Origin: Liopterus haemorrhoidalis
Lineage: Eukaryota; Arthropoda; Insecta; Coleoptera; Dytiscidae
Reading direction: 5' to 3'
Assembly: GCA_963971575.1 (NCBI GenBank)
Contig: OZ020617.1
Coordinates: forward strand, 24,434,740-24,498,739
Length of the DNA stretch: 64,000 bases
The notes below the pieces were generated by a model, which did no database searches, was not told the origin of the DNA, and saw only the letters and a list, made by a program, of their open reading frames with translations. The translations under genes were made by a program, and so were the position numbers. Below are positions 44,730 through 56,636 of the stretch, one piece after another (position 1 is the stretch's first letter; each line of letters starts with the position of its first letter).

Positions 44730-44737
44730 GCTATATT

Positions 44738-45828
44738 ACTCTCGGATGATTGATTCCTCACCTTCGGTTCGCGTTGTAAACTTTCGTCAGAATATATCCT
44801 ACATTACATGTTTGTTAAATAAAATATTATTACTTACTATTGTTGCTAATTTCATATATAATTGGATTGTTATTTAATTTTCATATAATTTATAAATTAA
44901 GGGAAAAACAATATGCTACATGAACCCCTTTACCTGTAACTATAAATGATGAGAAAACTAATGCACTTTATTTAATTTACATTAAAAATACTTACTGTTA
45001 CTGTTAAGTGGAAACTAATAATTTAAAACTGCAGAAATTCATGTTAGGGTCAAGTGTATAATAATAACATTTATTTACAAAATGAACACCTAAAATCCGA
45101 TTTTTTAGTCCTTTGTATATTCGATTCGCAAAAAGGTATAAAATAGGGGTCATCGCCCTTTATAAAAAATGAGATTGTGTATCTACGATCTACAATATAA
45201 AATATCCTATTATAAATTTGTCTTTTAGTATAATCTGAGAAATCCTTGTAGTTTATATTGTGCCGATACTTTATAGATTACAAAATCCTTTCATAAAAAT
45301 CTATAAATTCAATACACACTTTTATGAAGATACATAATGTTTACACGGTATTATGCTGGTAGCTATAGAGCTCGGTTTAACATTGAGTTGACCCTGATCA
45401 TCTCCGGTCTGTAAAAAAGCTTATAGCAGCTTTCGTGTTTGCGATATACCGCAAAAACCAGCGACTTGCGGGCAGGTGTCGTTGATACGATCTAGCTGAC
45501 CTCTATATAACAAGATGAACTACTGAGACGAGTTGCAGTACTAGATATTTTTACAGATAGAGAGAAAGGAATAAAATATTGAATATCTTGGTTTCAGATT
45601 ATTTTACTACAAACCATTAGAAAAAGGAAGTATATTGTTTAGTAAAAATGCATCGGGATTGACTGTGAAGGAAAATGTTTATTTAGTCACAGGAAAGGTA
45701 TGTTTGCACTACGATCTCTTCGTTTCTTTGTGAGACGACAGGGCACTCTTTAACAACAAATTAAAATTAATAAATCTACTGGGTAATACTTTAGAGTCTA
45801 AAGTATTATCTAAAATATAAAGTTTGGA
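44738..45828. other. Intergenic, nothing recognised
   Basis: AT-rich sequence with no recognised gene or bounded element. Confidence 0.4.
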
Positions 45829-46089
45829 CCAGGGATTGGCAAGTTGGTGCTTACGGACAAGCAAGTGCTAGCGATAAATTTTTTTGCCCGCCGCTAAATG
45901 TGCAAAATAATATTTAATGTCTGGCCACATTTTATAATACATCCAGTGCCGAAAATTATAAATTCGATAAGAGCTGCAACATTGCAGCATCGATTATTTA
46001 AATTACTTTTACAAGAAAAGTACGCGGAATTTGATAACCTTACTCACACTATGCTTTTCCGCCTATTACCGTTTTTTAACAGCTGTTGA
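45829..46089 (+). pseudogene. hAT (ZBED-like) transposase fragment
   Basis: The frame from 45898 contains IINSIRAATLQHRLFKLLLQ and EKYAEFDNL, resembling the region of ZBED/SCAND-type hAT transposases with 'NxIRxxxLxHRxFKxLLxExxAEYxDL'. The adjacent CAGGGATTGGCAAG at 45829 looks like a hAT left terminus. The frame stops inside repeat family C. Neither the BED finger nor the dimerisation domain is present. Inactive. Confidence 0.5.
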
Positions 46090-46290
46090 TGCGCGCGCTG
46101 CCAGTACGGGAATGAAATTTCTCGCACCGTTGCACATGCGCATAGAAGCGAATTTATTCATTTCCGCACCGTCGGAGGGCCCATGAAGGTAATATACAGA
46201 ATTGAAACTAATTTCCTGTCAAATAACAATATCGAAATGAGACAATTCTATAATAGTCGTGCGAAAAAGTATTTGAGATTTTAAAATTTG
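46072..46290 (-). repeat. Dispersed GC-rich repeat family C, copy 2
   Basis: Inverted relative to 14262-14502: GCGCGCGCTGCC, GCACATGCGCAT and 'taatttcctgtcaaataac' correspond. Similarity continues into 'gagacaattctataatagtcg'. Confidence 0.65.
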
Positions 46291-46744
46291 TTACCCCAGA
46301 TGAAATAGTTTCTAATGTCCAGGAATTAACCATGTTTACAATTAAAAGATAAAAGATGGTTATTTGATCTTGGATTTATTACTGATTTAATAGGATAAAT
46401 CCAGTAAATTCATTCAAACCTAAAATGAAAGTCGCATCTATTAAAAAACCATTTATCACATTGCTCAAATTAAAAATATTATTTATATTTTTCTGGATAG
46501 TAATGTTTCATCTGTTCATTTTACCTAGCATATAACACATTTTTACAAGAGTTTTGTTCTATATTTCAGGAATTTTATTAATTGGATTAATTTGCAACAT
46601 TTTTCAACATAGGGGATACGTCTGCTAAAATTGCAACTTATTATCAAATTAGTAATGTGGAGGATTTTGATTGGAAATTATACGTATAAAAACTGATATA
46701 ATTTTAAAATCACATTTACATGATTAAACATTCTTTAATTTAGT

Positions 46745-47015
46745 TGATGAAAATAACTATCTTTTATTACGAAAATGTGCTCTAAGACATATTCCTGCGA
46801 ATCTCCTTTTTTTCTGGGAGTCTGAGATATACAGTATTGTATGTAATAATTGTTAATTAAGATATATAGGGCAAATAACAAGAAATGTAACCGCCAGATT
46901 TAAAAAACATATGTACTATGTAAAAAAATAAATCATGGGATAAGTCTGCTATTGCTTTTCACAGCCACAATACTGGACACAATTTCAATATAGGTAAATA
47001 ATGCTTCAATATACA
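46745..47015 (+). pseudogene. Penelope-like GIY-YIG relic
   Basis: Across one stop and one frameshift the plus strand reads IVCNNC, then RYIGQITRNVTARFKKHMYY, then SWDKSAIAFHSHNTGHNFN. This is the order of the Penelope GIY-YIG domain: a cysteine pair, YIGQT-like core with a conserved arginine, and the paired histidines. It matches the arrangement in the 8.8-kb element but is a different, more decayed copy. No RT motifs are seen upstream, although 46.4-46.7 kb may contain further decayed element. Inactive. Confidence 0.65.
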
Positions 47016-47779
47016 TTTTCAATATAATTTAAGCAACGCAAAAAATTTAGAAATATTTAAAATTTGGAAATTATTCGGAAGTTAATAATTGAATTCGATA
47101 AATTATTGATATATATTTAAATTTTATAGTTTAGATTTTTAAAATAGGGGTGGTAATTTTTGCTCACATCGTCAATGTCTGTCTTTTTGTTCACGTTTTG
47201 TCCTACTATGACCAGTATATATTTTTTTCTGTCTAAAATTTTGGCATTGGTGTAGTTTTAAAATTATGCTTATATTTACTGGGATGAATAGTAATAGCTA
47301 TACTTAAAGGTTTTAGTCTTGCATCTGATTTATGTTGAGTTGTCCTCTCTTTTAGCTTTTGTGGTGTAGTATTATATGTGCGAGAGCAGGAAGAATATGG
47401 AAGAACTAATAAAAACGCGAAACGTACCATGTACTCTTGTTTTTAATTTTCCTGATCACAAGTGACGATTAAAGAAAAATATATTTTAACTACAGTAATA
47501 ACTCGTCCATAATTTACTTATAATTGTAACATATATTTCTATTTTTTTGTATACATATATTTTTAATTTAGTATAGACTTCTCTCTCAGGTGTCAGTGTA
47601 TCTGAATGTAGTCTGTCTGCTCTATTACAGATGACAGTTGAGATACTGATGCTGATTATATATTGATTATCCAAAGGTGAGTCAGTATAATAAGCTAACA
47701 GTGAAATGTAACAAAATAGTATGTTTATACAATTCTTTGTGACTACATATAGGAAAAATACTGAGACTTCAAAAAACAT

Positions 47780-49013
47780 ATCACTTGAAAAATATAAACA
47801 AATATGTATTTATCAAAAAAATATGTTTTTTAAATTTTGAGTGGGGTATCAATAAAAAGCCTTTAAACATGGATTTACGAGCAAAATTTTAAGTTTGAAA
47901 AAAATATATTATTATGCTATTTTCACTCAAAATGTGCTAAAAAAATGTCCCACACAGTGTAACCTATTTAAAAAGTTAATCTAAAAATATGGACATTGAT
48001 ATGAACCGGTTTTTTTTTTTTTTTAAATTCTGAGTAGGGTGTCAAATGAAAGCCCTTAGTACGTGGATTAACGATCAAAATTTTATTTTTGTAAAATCTG
48101 AAAAAATTCTAAGTAATGTACATTGGTGTGAACCGGAATAATACAACAGGAATTTTTTATCAGATTATATTTTCGAAAAATAACGCGTTTTTGGCTGACG
48201 ATGTAAAATATTTAAAACGTTATGTACCACAGTAAGTCAGTACGCTTTCATAGTGTAATGGTTAGCCCTCTCGCTTTCTAAATTGTAAGCTAGGGTTCGC
48301 TTCCCGTCTGGAGACAATTTTATTTTTTCTGTTTTTTTTTTGCATTTTTATTTTGTTTAAATTATTTTATCCAAATTCTAGTTAAATTTTGTCAAATGTT
48401 GCATTTAGTTTTTAAAAGCGTAAATTTAATAACCAGTGGAAATTGTTGAAATTATTATTTAATTCTATGTTTCAATGTAAACGAAACAGAGGGGCGGAGC
48501 TTATGACTTAAAACAACCAATGGAAGCCATAGGCGCAAATTACAAAATCTTAATGAACCTTGCTATGTATATATAAAAAAAATACTGCACATATTTAGAA
48601 AGCTAAATAATGGTATTAGGCATTCGAATTAAAATTAAAAAAAAAAAAATTAATTTAAAAGTTGTTTTGGCATCCCAAATAATCATCATTAACTTACTAA
48701 ATACCTACGAAACCTTGAAATATGTGAAAATTCACACTTCACATAATTTTTTTTAAATAAAAAATAATAATACTTAAAAAATTGGAAACAGATGAGAATC
48801 GATAATTATATGCTGAGTAGTTTAAGTATTGCTTAGGTTATGAGTAAGTTAGGTATTGTGGAGTAATCTTGTGTGAAAGCACCGCCCATTAATATACTAC
48901 ATTATTCCGTTGACAGTTTAGATGTTTGCAAGCCTGTTAACTTATTTTATGTTTTTTTTTAATTTTTAGTTTTTAATGTATCAAAGAGGAATAAACCATT
49001 TATAGTAGTCAGG
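47780..49013 (+). repeat. Dispersed repeat family E, long copy 2
   Basis: Matches the 17.7-kb copy in order ('gagtggggtatcaa', 'gtatcaaagaggaat') with extra duplicated internal segments and a tRNA-like sequence near 48250. The copy is interrupted at 49014 by a sequence starting CAGGGCTCGAAATGG; tail-like sequence with 'aaaattcacacttcacataa' appears at 48700 and again at 50280-50335. Confidence 0.55.
48250..48320 (+). other. tRNA-like sequence, Arg(TCT)-like
   Basis: A-box TAGTGTAATGG at 48251-48261 and B-box-like GGTTCGCTTCC near 48294. The anticodon loop reads like TTTCTAA, and the 3' part CTGGAGACA suggests an original GTCTCCA acceptor start that is no longer present. Probably a tRNA-derived repeat or pseudogene. 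Confidence 0.4.
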
Positions 49014-50215
49014 GCTCGAAATGGAAAATTTCACGAATCGGAACGCCACTCAAACGCCAATCAAAATTATTGTGAGACTTAAAAAACAGTATAAGCATCT
49101 TGCGTACAAGAAAAAGTCTTTTTAAATTCTTATTATAGAAAAAAGGTATTGCCACCTGTGCATATTATATGTCAGTGTCAACGCATCTACATACCTGCGT
49201 TCCTTTCCAGGTCCTGCGGCAGTTCCCCCAAGGTTGGTGGAGAGACTATGGTTTAAATTTTAATACGGTTCTTAAGGAAACATTAAAAAGTAATAATTAT
49301 TAAAATTAAGACAGTACAAATAAAAATAAGGTTTAAACAAAATTAATAATTTAACTTATAATTTGAAAGATTTTTTGCTGAAGAAGTTGAAATTATAAAT
49401 GGATAACAGCGTAAAAATCAAAGAAAATGTGCATGTTTCAAACTAAAATTGTATTCCCCAACAAAACTGCAGTTGTCGCACACAGCACTTATTTCATTCA
49501 TTTTGTTTGGTCAAGTTTATATCAATTTCAAATTGGCGTAGAGAATCAAATTTATTGGCGCTAACCCCCACCATAAAATTAATCTCAGCAAACCTGCTAG
49601 ATCATCAGATTGTTTAGAAATACTCTGAGTGCTCTGACAGATCACTCGAGTGGACTAAAAATAAGCTGTTATGTGTGATCCGACATCTCAATGGATTCGA
49701 CTGACTTTACGAACGGATCAGGAGCACTTAGATCGCCCGGATTAATCTGACTGACTAAACCTAAACGCTTATTTTGGACTCCATTAATAATTTTAAATTA
49801 ATAACTGGACTGCCCTTAATGGTAGTCCTCCACAGATTTTCATTATAATTCATTATTAGGAAATTGGTCCGCCCTTGCAGTCCATCGCGAACTCCCCGAT
49901 GGTCCAAAAGCTACTCTAATATTTTCAATCGTCGCAGCAAAAAATTGTCATGAGTTGAAATCTTTTTGTCCTTTACGTTGCTCTTCAGATAGAAAGCCAT
50001 TTCAACCCATATAAGCATACTAATAAAGTACGTTTATATTATATGTCCGCTATCTTGCATTATAAACAAATTTATTTTCAAGTGATAGAGAAAAATTAGG
50101 TACATTTTTTAAATATCATTTTTCAGATCAACCCGAACAATATTTTCAATAATTTCACGAAGAGGAACGATATTTCTCAAAATTTCACGAAACAGAACAC
50201 CGTTCTGTGGATTTT
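49014..50215. other. Unassigned insert within family E
   Basis: Begins like a hAT end (CAGGGCTCGAAATGG) and has AAAATTTCACGAA-type sequence near both edges (about 49027 and 50183). No target duplication or coding sequence was identified. Confidence 0.35.
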
Positions 50216-50683
50216 GATGTCATGATATAAAAAAAAAAATCCTACACATCCAGCTTTCTGATTGCCTCCTTCATTCACTAAATACATACGGAACCCTGAA
50301 ATGTGTAAAAATTCACACTTCACATAAGTTTTTTTCACATATGGTTAAGCTTCTGTTAAATTTAAATAAAGAATTAAAGAAGAACCATACGTCATTATTG
50401 TAAAAAGCCGCCAGGCCGTCTGCCATGTATTTGAATATCACATTTCATTTGTTCTTGGGTTCATTACTTCCTTTCACCAAGCGTACCGCGATCCATTTAT
50501 ATACACATTTAAACACAGTCAACCAAACATTTCTTCGCTATACTTCACAAAAACACTTTTTATGAATATTTTGTCGACAAGCTCTATAATTAATCATCAG
50601 AATTTCAGATATTTTAACGACATTTTCAGATTTTGTGCTCTAAGATATATGTGATTGAAATGTAAACATTTGTATATTTTTAA

Positions 50684-53055
50684 ATGGAATTTGTGACATT
50701 TCAACATAAATGTTTGTTTAATAACTTATTAAAATGTTTCATATCCACTATACAAGAGATGTCAAAAACATATTCTAACTTAATTATCCTAGGCGATTTC
50801 AATTTCCCCTCTCTCAATTGGCCACTATCTCAAATCCCCACGTCCCCCGAGTCCGCAGTCCTATTCATCAATGCAATTTTATCCACTAACCTCGAACAGC
50901 TCATAGACAAACCCACCCGCTATCGTGTGGAACAAACCATTCAACCCTTATAACCTCACTTCAAATTCCACATACCCTTACCCCCACTGCTCCCAACAAA
51001 CCAAATATTTGGAAAGCCGATTTTACGAGTATGGAAGCATCTCTATCTAGCATCACCTGGGATATTCTGCTGGACTCTTATAATATTGATGACCAATGGA
51101 ACCACTTCACAACAGAAGTACAAAGATGTGTCAATCTTTTTACACCACTTTTTTCGCGCGGACCCAATATTCGGAAGCCATGGATGACCTACGATCTGAC
51201 CCGACTGTGTTCAAGAAAAAAACATCTATGGAGGAGATATAAACTTACAAACGCTGAATATGATCTAATAAATTATAAGAAACTCTCAAGGACGTTGACA
51301 TCTTTTACAAGAAAAGCTCGCCAATCCTACGAACTTGAAATCTTATTCCGAGGCCAGAAATCATTTTTTGCCTATACCAAACAAAAATTCTCCCAAAAAC
51401 CCAAAATACCTATGATCCTTTACCATACTAATAATCCTTGCAGTAACGAAGCGGAGGTATCAGAGGTTTTCGCAGAATATTTCTCCAACAATTACACTAG
51501 CGAACCCCCAGGTGACTTGCCAGATTGCAATGGAACGCCACTGGCAGACTTCATCAACGAACTAATAATCACTCCAGACATCGTAGCTGATAAACTGAGA
51601 CAACTCTGCATTACTACAGCACCTGGTCCTGATGAAATTCACCCTGTTGTTCTCCAAAAGTGCCACAATGTACTAGCTAAACCACTGTCGATAATTATGA
51701 ATAATTCGTTCAATACAGGACTTATGCCCAGACCCTGGCTAATGTCGTTAATTATCCCCATCTATAAAAATGGCAACAGAAATCACGCATCTAATTATCG
51801 GCCTATTAGCCTTGTCTCGATAACAGCGAAAATTTTGGAAAGGATAGTTGTGGATGAACTGATAAATTTTTTAACCCAGCACCGTCTAGTTCCCGATACC
51901 CAACATGGTTTCTTCCCTGGAAGGTCCGTTGTTTCGAATATGCTTCTTGCCACCAACTGCTGGACTCAACGTTTAGATAGTTCCGAGCCTGTAGATGTTA
52001 TTTACTTCGACTTTGCCAAGGCCTTTGACAGAGTCGCTTTTCGTAGGCTATTTGCTAAAATTGATCACTATGGAATCCGTGGAAAGCTACTCCGTTGGAT
52101 AACTGCCTATCTCACGGGGCGCACCTTCCGAGTACGTGTAGGTGCATCTTTCTCACACTCATACCCAGTCACCAGTGGCGTACCACAAGGTAGTGTGATC
52201 GGACCGGTTTTGTTCCTGCTATTTGTAGCAGACTTAACAACCCCCCTAGCCTCAGAGCATCAGATATTTGCAGATGATCTGAAAATCTACAACGAGACCA
52301 GGAACAAACCTCAATTACAAGCAGACATCGACGCTGTCACTGAATGGTGTGCTACTTGGCTCCTATCCCTAAATACCTCAAAATGTCGTGTGCTACATCT
52401 AGGGACCAACAATCAGAAGTACACCTACAACATCTCAGGACAACCGATTCAGCGAACTGAAATGATGATTGACCTAGGCATAACGATAACAGCAACCCTA
52501 GATTGGTCTCCGCATGTAGTCTCGATTGTTAAGAAAGCAAATAAAATACTCTACCTAGTCTATAAATCCTTCCCACACCTCACCCCTACATTATTTCGTA
52601 CAATCTATTTATCCTACATACGCCCTATCCTTGAATTTGCATTTGTTGTCTGGTAGCCTTACTTGCAGCGGGATATACATTTTCTGGAAGGCGTTCAAAG
52701 ACGAGCTACACGTCTCCCGAGTAACTTTCGCCTTCTATCCTACGAAGAACGTCTCAGAAAACTGAAGTTACCGTCTCTAGCTGATCGCAGAAGCCGAGGA
52801 GATCTTATACAGATGTATAGGATAACCACAGGCAAGTTCTCTACTGACATGACCTCGTTGTTTCAACTCAATTTGGACCAACGTCTTCGTGGCCACCATC
52901 TCAAGCTGAAGCACGAGAAATACTCTAAGCAGCAGAGAGAACATTTCATCTCTAACAGAGTATTCGACCTGTGGAACTCACTCTCGGACGAAGCGATATC
53001 AGCCCCTTCCATAAATGCATTTAAGGCTAGGATTGCAACCATTTTCCCGTCATGA
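50684..53055 (+). pseudogene. CR1/jockey-type ORF2: endonuclease remnant and reverse transcriptase
   Basis: About 50745-50953 holds the end of an APE endonuclease (SNLIILGDFNFPSLNW, then LEQLIDKPTRYR). After a frame break, 51031-52656 gives the linker and reverse transcriptase: APGPDEIHPVVLQKC, NYRPISLVSITAKILERIV, DVIYFDFAKAFDRVAF, TSGVPQGSVIGPVLFLLF and the catalytic IFADDLKIY. A single TAG at 52654-52656 interrupts the thumb, and the frame continues to 53055 with VQRRATRLPSNFRLLSYEER and FISNRVFDLWNSL. No RNase H is present, and the protein ends with the typical CR1-like tail. The copy is 5' truncated within the endonuclease. Likely a CR1/jockey-superclade element; the exact clade is not resolved. 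Confidence 0.85.
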
Positions 53056-53293
53056 ATGCGTCTTTATCTAATTTTATTTTAATTTTATTTTAACTTTGTT
53101 TTATATTTATATATATTATTTTTTGTATATTGAAAGTGATCCGTTTCTGTATAATGTAGGCTATATGTTTTTGTAATTTGTGTCTATTAGTTATATTTCA
53201 CAATTAAGTTGTATTTATTTTTGTTTTATTTTGTAAAAATATGTACCAATGTATTCTGAGTACAACAAGCCTTTGGCTTTTGCTTTACACTTT

Positions 53294-53324
<31 letters not shown>

Positions 53325-53349
53325 GTGATAGTAATAGTAATAATAATAT
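53056..53349 (+). repeat. 3' UTR and (TAA)n tail of the CR1/jockey-type element
   Basis: The 3' UTR ends 'aacaagcctttggctttt', followed by 'gctttacactttat' and a (TAA)n run from 53296, degenerating to GATAGTAATAGTAA. The next element's readable sequence begins at about 53345. The open frame through this run (poly-Asn) is not the natural start of the following gene. Confidence 0.75.
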
Positions 53350-55770
53350 TATTGCTTTCTGGTGGAAGTCATTCACTAGCGTGCACGGCCATCTTGCACG
53401 AAATTTTACTTCTTTTATCCGTGGAGAAATACCAATACCATCTTGGTTACCAGAGGGGCGTACAGTATTAATCCCCAAAAAAGGTGATTTAACCAACCCG
53501 AAGAACTACAGACCTATTACTTGTCTCAATACGCTGTATAAGATCTTCACCAGCGTATTAAACGAGCGGGTACTGAGCTCCATTGCCTCAGTTTGGTCAG
53601 ACATCTACGAACAGAGGGGATCGAAGAGGGGCCAAGCAGGTTGCAAAGAAAACCTTATTATCGACCGGTCAGTCTGTCATGACGCGTCGTATTTCAAACG
53701 CAACCTGTCAATGGCTTGGGTGGACTACGCAAAAGCTTATGACACTACGTCACACGCTCTCATTTTAACATTATTGCGCATGTTACGAGTCCACCCGGAG
53801 ATAGAGAGATGCATTGGGCAACTTATGTCCCTCTGGAAGACACAATTTGTTGTCCCAAGCGGATCAACTGCAGTGTCGACAGAGTGGATATATTTCAAGC
53901 GTGGGGTTTTCCAGGGAGATTCCCTAAGCCCGCTACTATTTTGCATCTCACTTCTTCCTCTATCGATCGAGCTTAGGCGCGGCAGTGGCTACATGGCGGG
54001 TCCCCCGTCGAAGCGTAAGCACAAAATTACCCATCTTTTTTACATGGATGATTTGAAGCTCTACGCCTCGAACGAGAGGAATCTGCAGACCGCCTTAGAT
54101 ACTGTTGCTGAGTACACTTCCGCGATAGGTATGCAATTCGGGTTGGAAAAATGCGCAGTTTTGCATATACACAGAGGAAAAGGTTTAGACAACGGTGAAG
54201 ACGTTCAATTGGTTGATGGGAGCATTATAAGACATCTTAATGCCGAAGGGTCTTACACATTTTTAGGCATCAGTGAGAGAGGTGTCCAAGATGTCACTCT
54301 TATTAAGCAGGCCCTTCGCAGCAAGTATATGGCACGACTTAGGCAGATATGGAGATCATGTCTGTCTGGCAAGAACAAGATCGCTGCCACAAACATGCTT
54401 GCTGTCCCATTAATTTCATACACTTTTGGTGTAATGAAATGGAATGTTGATGATCTTAAGGATCTCGACAGAAGAACCAGAAAGATCATGAACATCAACC
54501 GAAGTCTTCACCCGAAATCTTCTGTGCAGCGCATTTACCTCCCTCGTCAAAATGGGGGTCGGGGATTACTAAATCTGGAGTGTTTGCACGATCGACTCGT
54601 CCTGGTTACAGCTAACAGTATCCTCAGAAGTCAGGACTCACTATTAAAATTCGTTAGTGAGCACGAATTTAGTGGCAAAGGGGCGTTTCTTTACCAGGCA
54701 GCGCGAAGAGCAGCAACGAGATTTAACCTGGCAGACTTGAGTCCCGTCAGGGAAAACGCTGGAGTACAACTCTCTCGGGAGGAGTACAACAGAGTTACCG
54801 GTTCGGTGAAACGAGGCGAGACAGACATGTTGACAAAAGAACACATGAGTAAAAGTATGCACTCTGTGTTCTTCAAACATATTAAAAGTCTAGAGTTGTC
54901 CACCGAACTCACGTTCTCGTTTCTTAAGTCTGCTGGTTTGAGATCGGAAACAGAAGGTTTTGTGTTTGCGTGTCAGGATGGTGTTATAAATACTTTGGCA
55001 TACAGGGCCCACATATTCCAAATAGCGGAGTCCACACTCTGTAGGTTGTGCCACCACCATTCTGAAACGATAATGCACATTCTGTCTGCTTGTCCATCTC
55101 TTGCAGCGTCGAGCTACGTGTCTCGACATAATGCTGCTCTCCGCGTGCTCTACTATCATCTTAGACATGCCTATGGTATTGACCAAATACCGGTTATACC
55201 GTACGTCCCTTCTGACATAGAATCGGTGGTGGAAAATTCCAATTGCCGAATTTATTGGAATAACTCCTTCCCCACCTCGAGGTTACTGACAGCCACTAAG
55301 CCGGACATAACCCTCCTGGATATCGAGACCAAACAGATGTTTGTGATCGATTTCTCAAGTCCAGCTGAGAAGAATATCTCTCTCAAGGAGAGAAAAGAGG
55401 TCCAAGTATATGGACCTCTTGTCCGAGCTTAGAAAGCTGTATCCCGGGTATAAAGTTAAGCTTGTAGTCCTGATAGTTGTGTTTTGGGTGGCATGAAAAC
55501 CTCCTATCGAAGGGAAATCGAGTCCCATTTCCCGCCTGTAGATCTTCTGCCAACTCTTTGAATATGCAGGATGCAGAAAGCAGTGCTGCTCGGGTCGCTT
55601 CGCATTGTGCGGGCACTGGATTCTGGCGTAATTTCCGCGGCTGCATATCGCCAGGGTTTGGGATGCAGTCGTGTGTATTTAGCTCCACTAGTCTCTAGTA
55701 TGACGCGGCTCAAAAGGTTGCTGAAGTTTGAGATTAGTGGACGCTTGTCAAGACCTGACAAACCCCATAA
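53350..55770 (+). pseudogene. R4/Dong-type polyprotein: reverse transcriptase and REL endonuclease
   Basis: The frame to 55432 starts inside the RT N-terminus (FWWKSFTSVHGHL, GRTVLIPKKGDL, NYRPITCLNTLYK). It continues with MAWVDYAKAYDT, FQGDSLSPLLFCISLLPLS and the catalytic FYMDDLKLY. The knuckle CRLCHHHSETIMHILSACP is followed by the restriction-like endonuclease (KPDITLLDIETKQMFVIDFS, then EKN), which nicks the DNA target. Near 55420 a frameshift ends the long frame. The remaining C-terminus (KLYPGYKVKLVVLIV, then LGSLRIVRALDSG) follows through one more shift and a TGA. The N-terminus is lost and lesions are few. R2/NeSL-type alternatives are less likely given the TAA target. Confidence 0.85.
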
Positions 55771-55806
55771 TAATAATAGTAATAATAATAACAATAATAA
55801 TAATAC
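55771..55806 (+). repeat. (TAA)n at the 3' end of the first Dong-type copy
   Basis: Imperfect AAT/TAA run directly between the two tandem copies. It is either the 3' tail of copy 1 or the target repeat into which copy 2 inserted. Confidence 0.85.
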
Positions 55807-56636
55807 TGGTCCCGGTTACAGCTGACAGTATCCTCAGAAGTCAGGACCCACTATTAAAATTCGTTAGTGAGCACGAATTTAGTGGCAAAGGGCGTTTCTT
55901 TACCAGGCAGCGTGAAGAGCAGCAACGAGATTTAACCTGGCAGACTTGAGTCCCGCCAGGGAAAACGCTGGAGTACAACTCTCTCGGGAGGAGTACAACA
56001 GAGTTACCAGTCGGTGAAACGAGGCGAGACAGACATGTTGACAAAAGAACACATGAGTAAAAGTATGCACTCTGTGTTCTTCAAACATATTAAAAGTCTA
56101 GAGTTGTCCACCGAACTCACATTCTCGTTTCTTAGGTCTGCTGGTTTGAGATCAGAAATAGAAGGTTTTGTGTTTGCGTGTCAGGATGGTGTTATAAATA
56201 CTTTGGCGTACAGGGCCCGCATATTCCAAATAGCGGAGTCCACACTCTGTAGGTTGTGCCACCACCATCCTGAAAACGATTATGCACATTCTGTCTGCTT
56301 GTCACATCTCTTGCAGCGTCGAGCNNNNNNNNNNNNNNNNNNNNNNNNNNNNNNNNNNNNNNNNNNNNNNNNNNNNNNNNNNNNNNNNNNNNNNNNNNNN
56401 NNNNNNNNNNNNNNNNNNNNNNNNNNNNNNNNNNNNNNNNNNNNNNNNNNNNNNNNNNNNNNNNNNNNNNNNNNNNNNNNNNNNNNNNNNNNNNNNNNNN
56501 NNNNNNNNNNNNNNNNNNNNNNNNTCGTGTGTATTTAGCTCCACTAGTCTCTAGTATGACGCGGCTCAAAAGGCTGCTGAAGTTTGAGATTAGTGACGCT
56601 TGTCAAGACCTGACAAACCCTAAAATAATAATAATA
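55807..56636 (+). mobile_element. Second partial Dong-type copy, with assembly gap
   Basis: Begins at the sequence corresponding to 54600 of copy 1 (VTADSILRSQDPLLKF) and continues through the knuckle region to 56324. After the gap the extreme 3' end resumes (56525-56636) and ends in a short (TAA)n. It contains single-base deletions that break the frame near 55885 and 56010. Severely 5' truncated and non-functional. Confidence 0.85.
56325..56524. other. Assembly gap (200 N)
   Basis: Exactly 200 undetermined bases. The flanks match 55114 and 55669 of the first Dong-type copy, which are 554 bp apart, so the true missing length is probably about 550 bp and the 200 is a placeholder. Confidence 0.9.

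Larger units (their letters stand above)
53345..55806 (+). mobile_element. R4/Dong-type non-LTR retrotransposon, 5' truncated
   Basis: The element encodes a reverse transcriptase with a C-terminal restriction-like endonuclease and is bounded by TAA repeats on both sides (about 53296-53349 and 55771-55806). Dong, in the R4 clade, is known to insert into TAA microsatellites. The 5' part, with the N-terminal zinc finger region, is missing. A second partial copy follows directly. Confidence 0.8.

Noticed and set aside
53215..55949. Minus-strand and alternative-frame ORFs over the Dong-type element
   Set aside because: Shadows of the reverse transcriptase/endonuclease frame; no independent motifs.
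56014..56569. Long frames spanning the N gap
   Set aside because: Undetermined bases are read as X; the frames have no meaning across the gap.
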